From positions 7,870 through 71,869 of the forward strand of contig CAYOED010000008.1 in the NCBI GenBank assembly GCA_964402925.1: 64,000 nt of DNA. Reading direction: 5' to 3'. The stretch is from Suilimivivens sp964402925. GTDB taxonomy: Bacteria > Bacillota > Clostridia > Lachnospirales > Lachnospiraceae. The notes below the pieces were generated by a model. The model saw nothing but the letters and a program-made list of their open reading frames with translations, was not told the DNA's origin and did no database searches. Positions 36,096 through 43,748 of this stretch are shown piece after piece. Each line of letters starts with the position of its first letter. Position 1 is the stretch's first letter. Made by a program: the position numbers and the translations under genes.

Positions 36096-36578
36096 ATGGA
36101 TGAACTTAAAGTACCGGATATGAATCTATCTGATGTGAAAACAGAACAGGAAGCAATACAGTACATAGTGATCAAGCTGGGAGATGAACAATATGGTATT
36201 GACATTAAATATGTAGATAATATCGTTCGCATGCAGCATATTACAAGAGTGCCTAAAGTAGCTGATTATTTAAAGGGAGTCATCAATCTGCGAGGGGAAG
36301 TTATTCCGGTTATGAGTCTTCGGATTAAGATGGAGCTTCCGGCTGATGAGATGACAAAGGCAACCAGGATCATTATTCTTAAACTTGAGCACCATGGGAC
36401 GATTGGCGTTATCGTGGATGAGGTTAAAGAGGTTGTTACTTTATGCCAGGACGAAATCGAAAAAGTTTCCTATGATGGAACGGATGAAAGGGTCAACTTC
36501 GTTTTTGGCGTTGGAAAGCACGCAGGAGAGTTGATTTCGCTTCTTGATCTCAATGCTGTAGCTATGGAAAACAAATAG
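36096..36578 (+). CDS. cheW: Chemotaxis adaptor protein CheW
   Basis: CheW couples CheA to chemoreceptors. From ATG 36096 the protein is 160 aa, a single CheW domain with YIVIKLGDEQYGIDI, LKGVINLRGEVIPVMSLR and IGVIVDEVKEVV. The earlier ATG at 36081 has no binding site, whereas GGGGGT lies before 36096. It directly follows cheA. Confidence 0.96.
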   Translation: MDELKVPDMNLSDVKTEQEAIQYIVIKLGDEQYGIDIKYVDNIVRMQHITRVPKVADYLKGVINLRGEVIPVMSLRIKMELPADEMTKATRIIILKLEHHGTIGVIVDEVKEVVTLCQDEIEKVSYDGTDERVNFVFGVGKHAGELISLLDLNAVAMENK

Positions 36579-36619
36579 AAGAACTGACAAAGAGAGAGAA
36601 GGATTTAATAGGAGGGACC

Positions 36620-37255
36620 ATGAAGGACCTTAGTATGGAACAAATAACAAATCAATATTATGATGTGCTGCAGGAGTTGGGAAATATTGGGGCAGGAAAT
36701 GCAACTACAGCGCTTGCGCAGATGATAGGATGCAAGGTGGATATGTCGGTGCCGCAGGTCAGGTTACTCGAGTTTTATGAATTGGGTGAAATTGTGGGCG
36801 GCGATGACCAGATCATGGTCAGCATTTATCTTCAGGTGGAAGGTGATGTAGAAGGCAGTATGATGTTCATTTTCACCAAGGCAACGGCGGCGCATCTGAT
36901 AAATAAGCTGATGTGTGGGATGCTGGGAATTGAGGAAAAAAACCTTGAGGAGTATCAGTTCGGCGAAATGGAATGCTCTGCAGTGAAAGAGCTTGGAAAT
37001 ATAATTACAGGGGCATATTTGAATGCTTTGTCGGGACTGACTAATTTGAAAATATGTCCATCCGTACCGCAGCTTGGTATTGATATGGCTGGGGCGCTTC
37101 TCAGTGTTCCCGCGGTTGAATTCGGTGCCTTAGGGGATAAAATTCTATTGATACAGACAACTTTTTCGGACGATGTGGAATTAGACGGTTATTTTATTCT
37201 TATCCCTGACATGGATTCCTACGAGAGAATATTGACGTCGCTTGGTGTGTTGTAG
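36620..37255 (+). CDS. cheC: CheY-P phosphatase CheC
   Basis: CheC dephosphorylates CheY-P and is stimulated by CheD. The 211-aa protein carries both active-site signatures: D15-E19-N22-P45 in the first half and a second SAVKELGN motif near residue 119. No SpoA domain is attached, which distinguishes it from FliY. It is followed by cheD, its functional partner. Confidence 0.95.
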   Translation: MKDLSMEQITNQYYDVLQELGNIGAGNATTALAQMIGCKVDMSVPQVRLLEFYELGEIVGGDDQIMVSIYLQVEGDVEGSMMFIFTKATAAHLINKLMCGMLGIEEKNLEEYQFGEMECSAVKELGNIITGAYLNALSGLTNLKICPSVPQLGIDMAGALLSVPAVEFGALGDKILLIQTTFSDDVELDGYFILIPDMDSYERILTSLGVL

Positions 37256-37289
37256 GTATTGAAAGAAAAAACAGGAGACGCATGGAAAG

Positions 37290-37775
37290 ATGAGTGAAGT
37301 TATTAAAGTGGGGATGGCTGATTTCAAGACTTGCAGAGGCGATGATGCGGTGACAACCTTGGGATTAGGTTCCTGTGTGGGAATCGCGGTAAGAGATCCG
37401 GTAACAGGAATCGGAGGTCTGGCACATATTATGCTTCCGGATAGCACTGAAATCAAAAACAACACGAACAGACCTAAGTTTGCAGATACAGGTATAGAAG
37501 ATATGGTAAAAGAGATTGTGCGCATGGGTGCAAACCGCAGCAGGCTTGTGGCAAAAATTGCTGGCGGTGCGCAGATGTTTGCTTTTGGTAGTAAGAGTGA
37601 TATGATCCGTGTGGGGGAGAGAAATGTGATGGCAAGTAAGAAGAAACTTGCTGAACTTCGGATACCACTTTTGGCACAGGATACAGGCGATACCTATGGA
37701 AGAACAGTGGTTTTTTATCCCAAAACGGGTGATTTCCTCATAAAGGCTGTTGGAAAGTCGGAGAAGATCATATGA
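37290..37775 (+). CDS. cheD: Chemoreceptor glutamine deamidase CheD
   Basis: CheD deamidates receptor glutamines and binds CheC. The 161-aa protein has the catalytic Cys29 (GLGSCVGIAV) and His46 (GLAHIMLP), with a downstream KIAGGAQMF segment typical of the family. ATG 37290. Its end overlaps the next start by 4 bp (ATGA). Confidence 0.96.
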   Translation: MSEVIKVGMADFKTCRGDDAVTTLGLGSCVGIAVRDPVTGIGGLAHIMLPDSTEIKNNTNRPKFADTGIEDMVKEIVRMGANRSRLVAKIAGGAQMFAFGSKSDMIRVGERNVMASKKKLAELRIPLLAQDTGDTYGRTVVFYPKTGDFLIKAVGKSEKII

Positions 37776-38068
37776 AAAAGAGCGGATTATTTGCACCGTT
37801 TTTAATGCTCCTTGCAGGCGCGGTGTCAAGTCTTATGATGTATTATTTTCATTATAGTGTGAAGCAGATGCTGCCGACACTTCTTTTTGTACTTCTTGTT
37901 TTTTATCTGGCGGGCATTTTTGTTCAAAACAGAGTGACTGCTTTTGTAAATCAGATTAGAGAACAGGAAGAAGAAGAGAGGAAAGCCTTGGAATTGGAAG
38001 AGGCAATGAGGAATGAGGAGGAGTTTGACGGCAGGAACGAAGGAAAAACAGAAAATGAAGCAGAATAA
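37772..38068 (+). CDS. Small membrane protein of unknown function, cheD-coupled
   Basis: A 98-aa protein with two hydrophobic helices (about 8-26 and 33-52), followed by a highly charged glutamate-rich coiled-coil tail (about 60-98). It overlaps cheD by ATGA and ends 30 bp before the sigma-28 gene, so it is translated with the chemotaxis genes. I do not recognise the family. A role as a small flagellar or polar membrane scaffold is possible only by context. Confidence 0.8.
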   Translation: MKKSGLFAPFLMLLAGAVSSLMMYYFHYSVKQMLPTLLFVLLVFYLAGIFVQNRVTAFVNQIREQEEEERKALELEEAMRNEEEFDGRNEGKTENEAE

Positions 38069-38098
38069 AGGGCTTAAATCTGGGTGATGGAGGTAGCG

Positions 38099-38863
38099 AT
38101 GGACGAGGCAGGAAGAAGTAAGCTTTGGGAAAGTTATGCAAAAACGAAATCGCCTGAAATCAGAGAAAAACTGATATTGGAGTATGCGCCGCTTGTAAAG
38201 CTGGTAGCAGGGCGTCTGAGTATGTATTTGGGATATAATGTGGAATATGATGATCTGGTAAGCTACGGTATTTTTGGATTGATTGACGCTATAGACAAGT
38301 TTGACAGTATGAAAGCTGTAAAATTTGAAACTTATGCCAGTCTCCGTATTCGCGGTGCGATTCTGGATCAGATCAGGAAGATGGATTGGATTCCCAGAAC
38401 AATCAGGCAGAAACAGAAAAAAATAGATGGAGCAATAAAAGAGATAGAGGCAGCAACCGGACGGGCAGCAACAGATGAAGAAATTGCTGCAAATCTTGGG
38501 ATTTCCGATGAGGATTATTTTGCATGGCAATCCCAGATGAAGATTACGAATGTGGTTTCATTAAATGAATTTATGGAATCCGGGAGCGAAGTGCCTGCGG
38601 AGCAGACAGAACAGCGTCGCTTTGAAAGCCCGGAAGAAGTAATTGAAAAAACAGAATTAAAGAAAATATTACAGCAGGCTTTAGAACTTTTGACCGAAAA
38701 GGAAAAGAAAGTTATTTTATTGTATTATTATGAAGATTTAACGCTGAAGGAAATCAGCAATGTATTGGAGGTGTCTGAATCCAGAATATCCCAGCTTCAT
38801 ACCAGAGCCCTCCAGAAAATGAAAGCAAAGATGGGAAATTATATGGGAATATTTTCTATATAG
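38099..38863 (+). CDS. fliA: RNA polymerase sigma factor for flagellar/late genes (sigma-28, FliA/SigD)
   Basis: This sigma factor transcribes flagellin, receptor and other late genes. The 254-aa protein has region 2 (YAPLVKLVAGRLSMYLG, then DLVSYGIFGLIDAIDKFD), region 3 (WIPRTIRQKQKKI) and region 4 (LTEKEKKVILLYYYEDLTLKEISNVLEVSESRISQLHTRAL, named by its ends), the FliA/WhiG layout. I chose ATG 38099 behind GGAGGT; GTG 38084 lies before that site. No anti-sigma FlgM gene is in the window. Confidence 0.96.
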   Translation: MDEAGRSKLWESYAKTKSPEIREKLILEYAPLVKLVAGRLSMYLGYNVEYDDLVSYGIFGLIDAIDKFDSMKAVKFETYASLRIRGAILDQIRKMDWIPRTIRQKQKKIDGAIKEIEAATGRAATDEEIAANLGISDEDYFAWQSQMKITNVVSLNEFMESGSEVPAEQTEQRRFESPEEVIEKTELKKILQQALELLTEKEKKVILLYYYEDLTLKEISNVLEVSESRISQLHTRALQKMKAKMGNYMGIFSI

Positions 38864-38892
38864 AATGAAATACTAATGCAGGGGGTGGAAGG

Positions 38893-40497
38893 GTGAAGAA
38901 AAACGGATATTTTCAGGTGGTATGCGGCAGCAATGAAACGATATTAAAGATATTTCCCCCCTGTAATGGCGGAAAAGAGGTCAATGCCAAAGAGGTGGTA
39001 AATTATTTGAATCGAAATGACATTACCTTTGATGTGTATACTCTTAATAAAGGGTTTAAGGAGGCATCTGCGTCGGGCGGTGATGAATATCAGTTTGTAC
39101 TGAATAAGGATAATTCACCGGAAATATGTGAGAGTTACATTTTTCAAGTCAGCCCGGATGGGATGATGGCGATGGCAAGATTTTATCCGCCTTCCGAAAA
39201 AGGCGAACGGCTGACCACCCAGGAATTTGTGGAATTTTTAACGAAAAAAAACATAAAATTTGGAATCAGAAAAAGTGGATTAGAAAACTTTTTTTTGAAG
39301 CCAATTTATTGTACCGATATTCTGGTGGCGAAAGGACAACCGCCCAGACATGGTACAGATGCCAGAATTGAGTATTACTTTGAAACAGATCTGCATGCAA
39401 AGCCTACACTCAAGGAAGACGGAAGCGTAGACTTTTTTAATTTAAATACACTGAACCATTGTAAGAAGGGCGATGTCCTGGCGCGATTGTTTAAAGAAGA
39501 TCCGGGAGAATATGGCATCAATGTCTATAATGAAAAAATAAAACCCAGAAATGTAAAGCAGGCCGTGCTTAAGTATGGACGGAATATAGCAATTTCAGAT
39601 GACCGTCAGGTGCTCACCACGGAGGTGGATGGGCATGTGTCGCTGGTGGACGGCAAGGTGTTCGTATCGAATGTGCTTGAAGTGGAGAATGTAGATAATT
39701 CTACCGGAAACATCGAGTATGATGGGAATGTGATGGTCAATGGAAATGTCTGTACCAATTTCAGTGTAAAAGCAAGAGGAGACATAGAGGTCAGAGGGGT
39801 AGTTGAAGGAGCATTTCTGGAGGCAGAGGGAAGCATCGTTATAGCAAGAGGAATGAACGGCATGGCGAAAGGAACTTTGAGGGCCGGAGGAAATGTCATT
39901 GCAAAGTTTATTGAAAATTCCAAAGTAAATGCCGGCGGCTATGTGTCCACGGAATCCATTCTGCACAGCGAAGTGACAGCTGGAACGGAGATTATCGTAA
40001 GCGGACGAAGAGGCTTCATTACAGGAGGAAAAGTGTGCGCGGCCAATCTCATTCAGGTGAAGACACTGGGGTCATATATGGGGGCGGACACCTTCGTGGA
40101 GGTAGGGGTGGATCCAAACATAAAACAACGGATACAGGAACTTCAGAAATTGATGACCGAGAACAAAAAAGAGATGGATGCCATTCAGCCGGTTTTAATG
40201 GGGATGGCGCAGAAGATGGCACAGGGAGTGAATCTGAAACCGGAACAGCTCAGGAATGCCCAGCAAATGATGAAGAAAGATAAACAGATGAAACAAAGAC
40301 AGAATGAGTATTTGGATGAGATAGAATCATTACAGAGTCTTTTATCTGAAAGCAATTCAGCCAAAGTGGAAGTAAGCGGCGAAGTGTTCAGCGGTACAAG
40401 GATCAGTATAGCGGATGCTTCCATGGTTGTTAAGAATAGTATGTCTCACTGCAGGTTCATAAAATCAAGAGGGGAAATAAAAATGGCGGTTTTATAG
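38893..40497 (+). CDS. FapA/DUF342 family flagellar assembly protein A
   Basis: A 534-aa DUF342 protein. An N-terminal domain of about 170 residues is followed by a long right-handed beta-helix region with repeating V-x-G-N-V and A-x-G-x-I units (VMVNGNVCTNFSVKARGDIEVRGVV, about residues 275-300, ends given), and then a coiled coil (about 415-490). The family is common in flagellar operons and in some species affects polar localisation; its molecular role is poorly known. GTG 38893 follows GGGGGTGGAAGG, 29 bp after fliA. Confidence 0.87.
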   Translation: MKKNGYFQVVCGSNETILKIFPPCNGGKEVNAKEVVNYLNRNDITFDVYTLNKGFKEASASGGDEYQFVLNKDNSPEICESYIFQVSPDGMMAMARFYPPSEKGERLTTQEFVEFLTKKNIKFGIRKSGLENFFLKPIYCTDILVAKGQPPRHGTDARIEYYFETDLHAKPTLKEDGSVDFFNLNTLNHCKKGDVLARLFKEDPGEYGINVYNEKIKPRNVKQAVLKYGRNIAISDDRQVLTTEVDGHVSLVDGKVFVSNVLEVENVDNSTGNIEYDGNVMVNGNVCTNFSVKARGDIEVRGVVEGAFLEAEGSIVIARGMNGMAKGTLRAGGNVIAKFIENSKVNAGGYVSTESILHSEVTAGTEIIVSGRRGFITGGKVCAANLIQVKTLGSYMGADTFVEVGVDPNIKQRIQELQKLMTENKKEMDAIQPVLMGMAQKMAQGVNLKPEQLRNAQQMMKKDKQMKQRQNEYLDEIESLQSLLSESNSAKVEVSGEVFSGTRISIADASMVVKNSMSHCRFIKSRGEIKMAVL

Positions 40498-40529
40498 AAG
40501 CTGAGAACCCCGGAAAGGATATGATTAAT

Positions 40530-40841
40530 ATGACAATCAGTCGTGTAGAGCTTCAGGGACAGGTAACAAGGGCACAGGATTTTACGACGATCAAACATAA
40601 TGAGGATAGCAAGGTAATGGTCGATCAGAATAATTTTCAGCGCCAGTTTGACCAGACGGTAGAAAATAGAGCCCGCCAGGTACAGCAGGGGGGTGAGGCG
40701 GAAAATAGAGGGAAGCGGTTTGACGCAAAGGATAAAGGAAATGGCAGTTACGCCGGGGATGGCGGCCGGAAGAGAAAGAAAGAAGAAAAAGATGGCAGAG
40801 TCGTCCTTAAAGGGCAAAATAACTTTGATATGAAAATTTAA
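40530..40841 (+). CDS. Small charged flagellar-operon protein of unknown function
   Basis: A 103-aa hydrophilic protein. The N-terminal third (MTISRVELQGQVTRAQDF, then NNFQRQFDQTVENRARQV) looks ordered and helical, and the C-terminal half is lysine/glycine-rich and probably disordered, ending KGQNNFDMKI. No membrane segment. ATG 40530 is favoured because GGAAAGGAT lies 9 bp ahead; ATG 40521 is too close to it. It is embedded between two motility-associated genes, so a flagellar role is inferred from context only. Confidence 0.75.
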   Translation: MTISRVELQGQVTRAQDFTTIKHNEDSKVMVDQNNFQRQFDQTVENRARQVQQGGEAENRGKRFDAKDKGNGSYAGDGGRKRKKEEKDGRVVLKGQNNFDMKI

Positions 40842-40859
40842 TGATATACGGGTGGAAAT

Positions 40860-41912
40860 ATGGAAGTGATTGAAATTATTTTTTTAATTTTAGGTATTAT
40901 TGTGTTTATAGTCAGTTTTCTTCTGCCGGCAGGCAAGAAAGAAGACACGGAAAGCGCTGCAAAGATCAGCGAAGATGCAATCAGAGAAATGGTTGACAGG
41001 GAAATTGAGGATCGGAAAGCCAAAATAAATGAAATCGTAGATGAAACAGTTTCGTATTCTATGGAGAAGGCGGAACGGTCCATGGAACGCCTGACAAATG
41101 AAAAGATGATGGCTGTCAGCGAATATTCGGATACGGTGCTGGGTGAAATCAATAAAAACCATCAGGAAGTAGTGTTCCTTTATGATATGCTGAATGATAA
41201 GCACGAAAGTCTTACGACGGTTGCCGGCGAAGCTGCAAAAACAGCAAGTGAGGTAAAACAGACTATGCTGGATGCTGATCTGACTGCAAAGGAAATTGAG
41301 ATTAAGGCAAAAGAGGCACGGCAGGCGGCAAGTGAGGCGGAAAGCAGAGCCCAGGAAGCACAGCAGTCAGTAAACGAAGTGGAGATCAAAGCAAAAGAGT
41401 TGCTGCAGGCAGTGGACGAGACAGCCATAAGCACGGAAAAGTTCAAAGAAGAGACAGAATCTATCAGCAGGATGGTGATGGAGATGTCGGCAAAAGTGCA
41501 GGAAGCTGAGGCAGAACTAAACCGGAAAGATGATTTCAAACCGATTAAAGCAGAAGTGATCGAAGTCATCAAGCCGCCGGTCGATGAAGAGAAAGAAGAA
41601 GAAAAACCGAAAGCAACAGGGAAATCGACAAGAAAGCCCCGCACTTCAAAGACAACCAAAAAGAGCACCAAGACAGAAGAACCTGTACAGGAGGCAGAAA
41701 GCGTGAAAATTCTTCCGTCGGATGCGGTGCCGGCAGGAGTACCTGAAGTTGCGGTATCCTTAAACGAAGAAGGAAATGCCGGCGGAAGAAACAATAATGA
41801 GAGAATTTTAGAACTTCATAAAGCAGGTAAATCTAATATGGCAATTGCCAAAGAACTCGGACTGGGAATAGGTGAAGTGAAGCTGGTAATTGACTTATTT
41901 GAAGGAATGTAA
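40860..41912 (+). CDS. SwrB-like membrane-anchored coiled-coil protein (DUF6115-type C-terminus)
   Basis: A 350-aa protein with an N-terminal transmembrane helix (about 4-22), a long coiled coil (about 30-225) rich in Ala/Glu, a basic Lys/Ser/Thr stretch (KSTRKPRTSKTTKKSTKT near 260) and a C-terminal helix-turn-helix-like end (RILELHKAGKSNMAIAKELG). This architecture and the place between sigD and rpsB match Bacillus SwrB, which activates flagellar export-gate assembly. SwrB is about half as long, so the extended coiled coil is notable. Orthology is inferred. Confidence 0.75.
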   Translation: MEVIEIIFLILGIIVFIVSFLLPAGKKEDTESAAKISEDAIREMVDREIEDRKAKINEIVDETVSYSMEKAERSMERLTNEKMMAVSEYSDTVLGEINKNHQEVVFLYDMLNDKHESLTTVAGEAAKTASEVKQTMLDADLTAKEIEIKAKEARQAASEAESRAQEAQQSVNEVEIKAKELLQAVDETAISTEKFKEETESISRMVMEMSAKVQEAEAELNRKDDFKPIKAEVIEVIKPPVDEEKEEEKPKATGKSTRKPRTSKTTKKSTKTEEPVQEAESVKILPSDAVPAGVPEVAVSLNEEGNAGGRNNNERILELHKAGKSNMAIAKELGLGIGEVKLVIDLFEGM

Positions 41913-41942
41913 GTAATATTTAAGGAATACAGGTAAAATATA

Positions 41943-42626
41943 ATGAATCTGAAATACTATTTAAGAGGTTTAGGTGTAGGAATCGTCGTGACGGCGGTTA
42001 TTATGGGGATTGCTCTCGGAGGGAAAAAGCAGGAACTGAGCAACGAGGAAATAAAAGAACGTGCCAAGGAACTTGGAATGATTGAAGAAAGTACTGTGTT
42101 GGCGGATGCTGCTGCTGATCTTCAGGCGGAACTTAATAAAGAAAATGAAAATGATAAAGAACCGGAGGCGATACCAACGAAGTCTCCAGAACCGACAGCA
42201 GAACCTACTCCCGAAGCTACGCAGGAGCCGACGCCTTCGGCATCAATTGAACCTACGGCGACACCATCACCAATAAAGACCAGTGAACCTTCGGCAGAAC
42301 CGACAACGGAAAAGACCAGTGAACCTTCGGCAGAACCGACATCTGGAGCGACGAGCGAACCGGCGGCTGTCCCTACGGAGAAACCGGCGCAAACGAATGG
42401 AGGAGAGCAAAATGCAGGTACGGTTACCATCCAGATTAACAGCGGCGATGGGTCCCTGACGGTGAGCAGAAAGCTGGAGCAGGCAGGATTAGTTGCTTCA
42501 GCGACTGACTTTGATCTGTATCTGTGTCAGAATGGATACGATAAACGACTTAATGTAGGAACATTTGAAGTACCGGTAAATGCTGATCAAGAGCAGATTG
42601 CAAGAATACTTGCCCGTATAGAATAA
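41943..42626 (+). CDS. Membrane-anchored protein with MltG-like N-terminal domain only
   Basis: A 227-aa protein with an N-terminal transmembrane anchor (about 9-27), a Pro/Thr/Glu/Ser-rich extracytoplasmic linker (about 65-155) and a C-terminal LysM-like domain: TVTIQINSGDGSLTVSRKLEQAGLV followed by FEVPVNADQEQIARIL (first segment named by its ends). That domain resembles the peptidoglycan-contacting module preceding the catalytic part of MltG/YceG transglycosylases. The catalytic domain is absent, so it is likely a wall-binding adaptor. Last gene of the operon, followed by two hairpins. Confidence 0.78.
   Translation: MNLKYYLRGLGVGIVVTAVIMGIALGGKKQELSNEEIKERAKELGMIEESTVLADAAADLQAELNKENENDKEPEAIPTKSPEPTAEPTPEATQEPTPSASIEPTATPSPIKTSEPSAEPTTEKTSEPSAEPTSGATSEPAAVPTEKPAQTNGGEQNAGTVTIQINSGDGSLTVSRKLEQAGLVASATDFDLYLCQNGYDKRLNVGTFEVPVNADQEQIARILARIE
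42275..42346 (+). repeat. Two 36-bp direct repeats in the MltG-like protein linker
   Basis: Units 42275-42310 and 42311-42346 share 31 identical leading bases and encode KTSEPSAEPT-type dodecapeptides. They extend the Pro/Thr/Ser/Glu-rich wall-spanning linker and could vary in copy number. Confidence 0.85.
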
Positions 42627-42633
42627 AACCAGG

Positions 42634-42656
42634 TGTCTGCCCCAAAAGGGCAGACA
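42634..42656 (+). terminator. First hairpin after the fla/che operon
   Basis: A perfect 9-bp GC-rich stem (42634-42642 with 42648-42656) and a 5-nt loop, starting 8 bp after the final stop codon. It is followed by TTTGG and not a long T-run, so it may stabilise the mRNA 3' end while the next hairpin terminates. Confidence 0.65.
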
Positions 42657-42663
42657 TTTGGAT

Positions 42664-42691
42664 AAAAATCCCTTGCAAGAGGGATTTTTTT
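42664..42691 (+). terminator. Intrinsic terminator of the fla/che operon
   Basis: A 10-bp stem (42664-42673 with 42680-42689) with AAAAATCCCT on the 5' arm, a 6-nt loop and a run of seven T residues (42685-42691). A textbook rho-independent terminator. The loop contains the -35 of the rpsB promoter. Confidence 0.9.
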
Positions 42692-42701
42692 ATGTTATAA
42701 T
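42673..42701 (+). promoter_or_regulatory. Sigma-A promoter of rpsB-tsf, overlapping the upstream terminator
   Basis: TTGCAA (42673-42678), a 17-bp spacer and perfect TATAAT (42696-42701). The -35 lies in the terminator loop and the spacer holds its 3' arm and T-run. Transcription would start near 42708, giving a leader of about 247 nt before rpsB. Confidence 0.75.
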
Positions 42702-42761
42702 ATGCGCGTTGTGACTATAAAACACGTATATCTATTGAATGTCGGTGCTTTTAAATGAAAA

Positions 42762-42898
42762 GTAACTATTCAGTACAGGTCGAAGCAGTTACTGCTGAGA
42801 CCGTAAGAATATGATTCAGGCATGCAAAATCCCATTGCCGTAGGCAATTTAGGATGGATTTTGCATTGTAACTGTGAAGGTACTGAACAGTTACAATG
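42762..42898 (+). ncRNA. Structured rpsB 5' leader with alternative pairings (candidate cis-regulatory RNA)
   Basis: Four helices are visible. Hairpin A (42778-42802) has GGTC/GACC and GCAGT/ACTGC stems. Hairpin B (42822-42866) has a perfect 11-bp outer and 6-bp inner stem. Hairpin C (42864-42898) has a perfect 12-bp stem and an 11-nt loop. A long-range helix pairs 42762-42776 with 42880-42894 (14 of 15 pairs), enclosing A and B. The long-range helix and hairpin C share 42887-42894, so they exclude each other. No T-run follows. Autoregulation by ribosomal protein S2 is a natural inference but is not shown by the sequence. Confidence 0.65.
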
Positions 42899-42954
42899 AA
42901 AGTATGCAGGAGAGAGAAAGATATGCGGAAGTAAAACCAAACGGAGGTAGAAAC

Positions 42955-43725
42955 ATGAGCGTTATTTCAATGAAACAGTTATTAGAAGCAGGTGTTCATT
43001 TTGGACATCAGACGAGAAGATGGAACCCTAAGATGGCTCCTTATATCTTCACAGAGAGAAACGGAATTCACATTATCGACTTACAGAAATCTGTAGGTAA
43101 AGTGGATGAGGCGTACAGAGCCGTATTTGAAATTGCTTCCCAGGGAGGAACAATCCTTTTTGTCGGAACCAAGAAACAGGCGCAGGATGCAGTTAAGACA
43201 GAAGCTGAACGTTGCGGCATGTATTATGTAAATGAGAGATGGCTGGGCGGTATGCTCACTAACTTTAAGACCATCCAGAGCAGAATTGAAAGATTAAGAG
43301 CAATTGAAACGATGGCTGAGGATGGCACTTTTGATGTGCTTCCCAAGAAAGAAGTTATTGCAATCAAGAAAGAATGGGAAAAACTTGAGAAGAACCTTGG
43401 CGGTATCAAGAATATGACAAGAATTCCCGATGCTATTTTTGTAGTAGATCCCAAGAAAGAAAGAATCTGTGTACAGGAAGCACATGCCCTTGGCATCACA
43501 TTGATTGGTATTGGTGATACAAACTGTGATCCGGAGGAACTGGATTTTATTATTCCCGGTAATGATGACGCCATCAGAGCCGTTAAACTGATTGTTGCAA
43601 AGATGGCAGACGCTGTTATTGAGGCAAATCAGGGTGAAGAATTAGTAACTGAAGAAATGGCAGAGGCAGCAGGTGAAGCTGTGCCCGAAGATATTGAAGA
43701 AGTTGCAGCAGCAGATGCTGAATAG
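42955..43725 (+). CDS. rpsB: 30S ribosomal protein S2
   Basis: S2 binds the back of the 30S subunit near the head-body junction. The 256-aa protein begins SVISMKQLLEAGVHFGHQTRRWNPKM and includes IIDLQKSVGKV, TKKQAQDAV and ERWLGGMLTNFKT, all family signatures, with an acidic Ala/Glu-rich tail. ATG 42955 follows ACGGAGG. An open frame continues upstream to 42874, but that part is the RNA leader. It is co-transcribed with tsf. Confidence 0.98.
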   Translation: MSVISMKQLLEAGVHFGHQTRRWNPKMAPYIFTERNGIHIIDLQKSVGKVDEAYRAVFEIASQGGTILFVGTKKQAQDAVKTEAERCGMYYVNERWLGGMLTNFKTIQSRIERLRAIETMAEDGTFDVLPKKEVIAIKKEWEKLEKNLGGIKNMTRIPDAIFVVDPKKERICVQEAHALGITLIGIGDTNCDPEELDFIIPGNDDAIRAVKLIVAKMADAVIEANQGEELVTEEMAEAAGEAVPEDIEEVAAADAE

Positions 43726-43748
43726 TTTGATAGATGGAGGATCAGAAA

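Noticed and set aside
7734..42626. Sigma-28 type promoters within the flagellar operon
   Set aside because: I saw no TAAA-N15-CCGATAT-like sequence in the intergenic gaps inspected by eye; a matrix scan would be needed to exclude them.
42874..42954. N-terminal extension of S2 from a GTG at 42874
   Set aside because: The region forms RNA hairpins, S2 normally starts at the MSVISMKQLL residues, and ACGGAGG precedes ATG 42955.
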